DNA of 40,733 bases, from NCBI RefSeq assembly GCF_018424695.1, contig NZ_QTNQ01000036.1, positions 1-40,733 of the forward strand. Reading direction: 5' to 3'. Shown here in pieces: positions 39,723 through 40,733 of the stretch. The notes under the pieces are model-generated. The model ran no database searches. It was given only the letters and a program-made list of their open reading frames with translations, and was not told where the DNA came from. Positions within the stretch are counted from its first letter, which is position 1. Each line of letters begins with the position of its first letter. The stretch comes from Vannielia litorea. GTDB taxonomy: Bacteria > Pseudomonadota > Alphaproteobacteria > Rhodobacterales > Rhodobacteraceae. The translations under genes and the position numbers were made by a program.

Positions 39723-40540
39723 GCTGCTACCATCAAGGCGACGCCAGAAACCCCAATGCCTCTGATGGAAAACCCACACGCCTCGGTGGCGACAACGGTG
39801 AAGTTCCTTCGGACCAGGAAGCCGGACAAGGAGGGCGTCCTCAGCGCCACGGCGCCAGGCCTGTGTGGCGTGGTCGTCGGCGCTGCGTCCGCCGAACGGG
39901 CTTGCTTCTTCCTCGACGCGTTGGCGCGGACACTCGAGGAGGTCGGGCTGAGCCTGACAGCGGCCGGCGAGAAGATGTCCGTTCAAAAGGGCGCGGACAA
40001 GATCAGCTTCACCCTGCTCGAACGAACGAGAAGGCTGAAATACGTACCGACCCCAGAAGAAATCGCTCGGGAGGAGAAGAGGAAAGAGAGACAGGCACGG
40101 TCCCTTCGGCGCAACGATTGGGACAGCGTTTCGTTCGGCAGCCGACCGCCTTGGCCGGAGTATGTGACTGCGTGGACCGGCGAGCTCGTGTTCTCGATCG
40201 ACGCGTGGGCGGACGGCCTGCGGAAGACGTGGGGTGACGGCAAGACGCAACGCGTGGAACGGATGGTCCCCGAAATAGTCGCCGGCATAGAGCTCATTCT
40301 AGAGACCATTCGCGTGCGCCGCGAGGAGTGTGAGGAGCGCGAGAGGCAGTGGAAAATCCTGCAGCACCGGCGACAGCTCGCACAGGCCCGCCTCAAACGC
40401 GAGGAGACGCGCCTCTCTCACCTCCGGCAGATCATTGAGCTGCGTCGGGAGGCCCGCGAAATCCGCGAATGGATCTCCGGCCTGCCGCAGGAAGCCAGCC
40501 TAGCCGTCGACTCGGATCTGGGCCGGATGCTGCAGTGGGT
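39723..40540 (+). pseudogene. Hypothetical protein fragment, probably cut at both ends
   Basis: A coding stretch with no upstream start until it meets the resolvase fragment. The protein reads VKFLRTRKPDKEGVLSATAP and PGLCGVVVGAASAERACFF, then SFTLLERTRRLKYVPTPEEI and a long charged coiled-coil with EECEERERQWKILQHRRQLA. It resembles the C-terminal half of large hypothetical proteins found near mobile elements whose N-terminus has a VW..PM HTH; this is from memory and unverified. Homologous-looking sequence ends near DLGRMLQW (about 40540), after which the frame is antisense to a terminase fragment. No function is known. Confidence 0.55.
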
Positions 40541-40647
40541 ACCTCCGGCACAGGCCTCGGCTCCTGCGGATTGAGACGATGCGCTCGGGCGGTGTCGGTC
40601 ACCAGCTTCATTCGGGTCGGAAGAGGTTTGGGGCCACGCTGCGCCAT
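40530..40647 (-). pseudogene. N-terminal fragment of a phage terminase small subunit (P27 type)
   Basis: A start at 40647, with AAGGGA upstream, gives MAQRGPKPLPTRMKLVTDTA followed by RLNPQEPRPVPEVP. This matches the typical P27-family opening (RRGPKP.PT.LK), the DNA-recognition subunit of phage packaging terminase. Recognisable sequence stops after about 39 residues, at about 40530, where it becomes antisense to the neighbouring hypothetical gene. It points to a decayed prophage. The last 86 bases of the window show no further gene. Confidence 0.65.
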
Positions 40648-40733
40648 CAGTCATTCCCTTCCCCGCATCCGACCCCCGGTCGCAATTGTGGCTTCGTGCG
40701 CAGAAAGCCCCCATGGCCGGTCCGACCCTCCCC

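Overview
This is a GC-rich alphaproteobacterial window, most likely from the Rhodobacterales (Roseobacter/Rhodobacter group). The reasons are the red-type (form IC) RubisCO in a cbb operon with a divergent cbbR, a Rieske-type glycine betaine monooxygenase, an IS427-like IS5 element and CUT1 and dipeptide ABC importers of the kind common in that order. The left third reads as chromosomal metabolism. The rest is an accessory mosaic with several broken genes.

Positions 1-9279 (minus strand) hold a nearly complete Calvin-Benson-Bassham operon, transcribed cbbF-cbbP-cbbT-cbbG-cbbK-cbbA-cbbL-cbbS. cbbR faces away from it at 9394. Two large perfect inverted repeats flank cbbS: a 36-bp-arm hairpin at the very window start, overlapping the cbbS stop, and a REP-like double hairpin between cbbL and cbbS. 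The red-type activase gene cbbX is not in the window. Next come a probable 3-hydroxybenzoate 4-monooxygenase gene with a divergent MarR regulator (10331-12781), then gbcA-gbcB (12810-15121), whose leader carries a clear cobalamin riboswitch. A B12 riboswitch on an oxygenase that needs no B12 is the most interesting regulatory arrangement here.

At 15629-16541 an IS5-family element with an interrupted transposase sits 29 bp upstream of a Gabija defence pair (gajA, gajB). gajA looks intact. gajB has a frameshift and is cut off at about 19834, exactly where a convergent sugar-ABC permease gene also loses its 3' end, so a deletion or misjoin lies there. The remaining permease and ATPase genes, a set of three 20-bp-phased operator repeats, a GntR regulator, a MATE transporter and a sulfatase remnant follow. 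They may be what is left of a glycan-uptake locus that has lost its binding protein.

Positions 25541-27495 carry an integration module: an AlpA-like HTH protein overlapping a tyrosine recombinase that has its own N-terminal HTH and a four-cysteine motif. Positions 27991-36829 (minus strand) form one tight eight-gene operon: binding protein, two permeases, fused double ATPase, D-2-hydroxyacid dehydrogenase, a TerC-like DUF475 membrane protein, a GntR regulator and an Ldh2-family dehydrogenase. A LysR regulator diverges from it, and a DMT transporter gene overlaps the LysR 3' end.

The right edge (39156-40733) is a patchwork of fragments: a serine resolvase without its catalytic N-terminus, a hypothetical gene cut at both ends, and the first part of a P27-type phage terminase small subunit. 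No tRNA, rRNA or CRISPR array was recognised.
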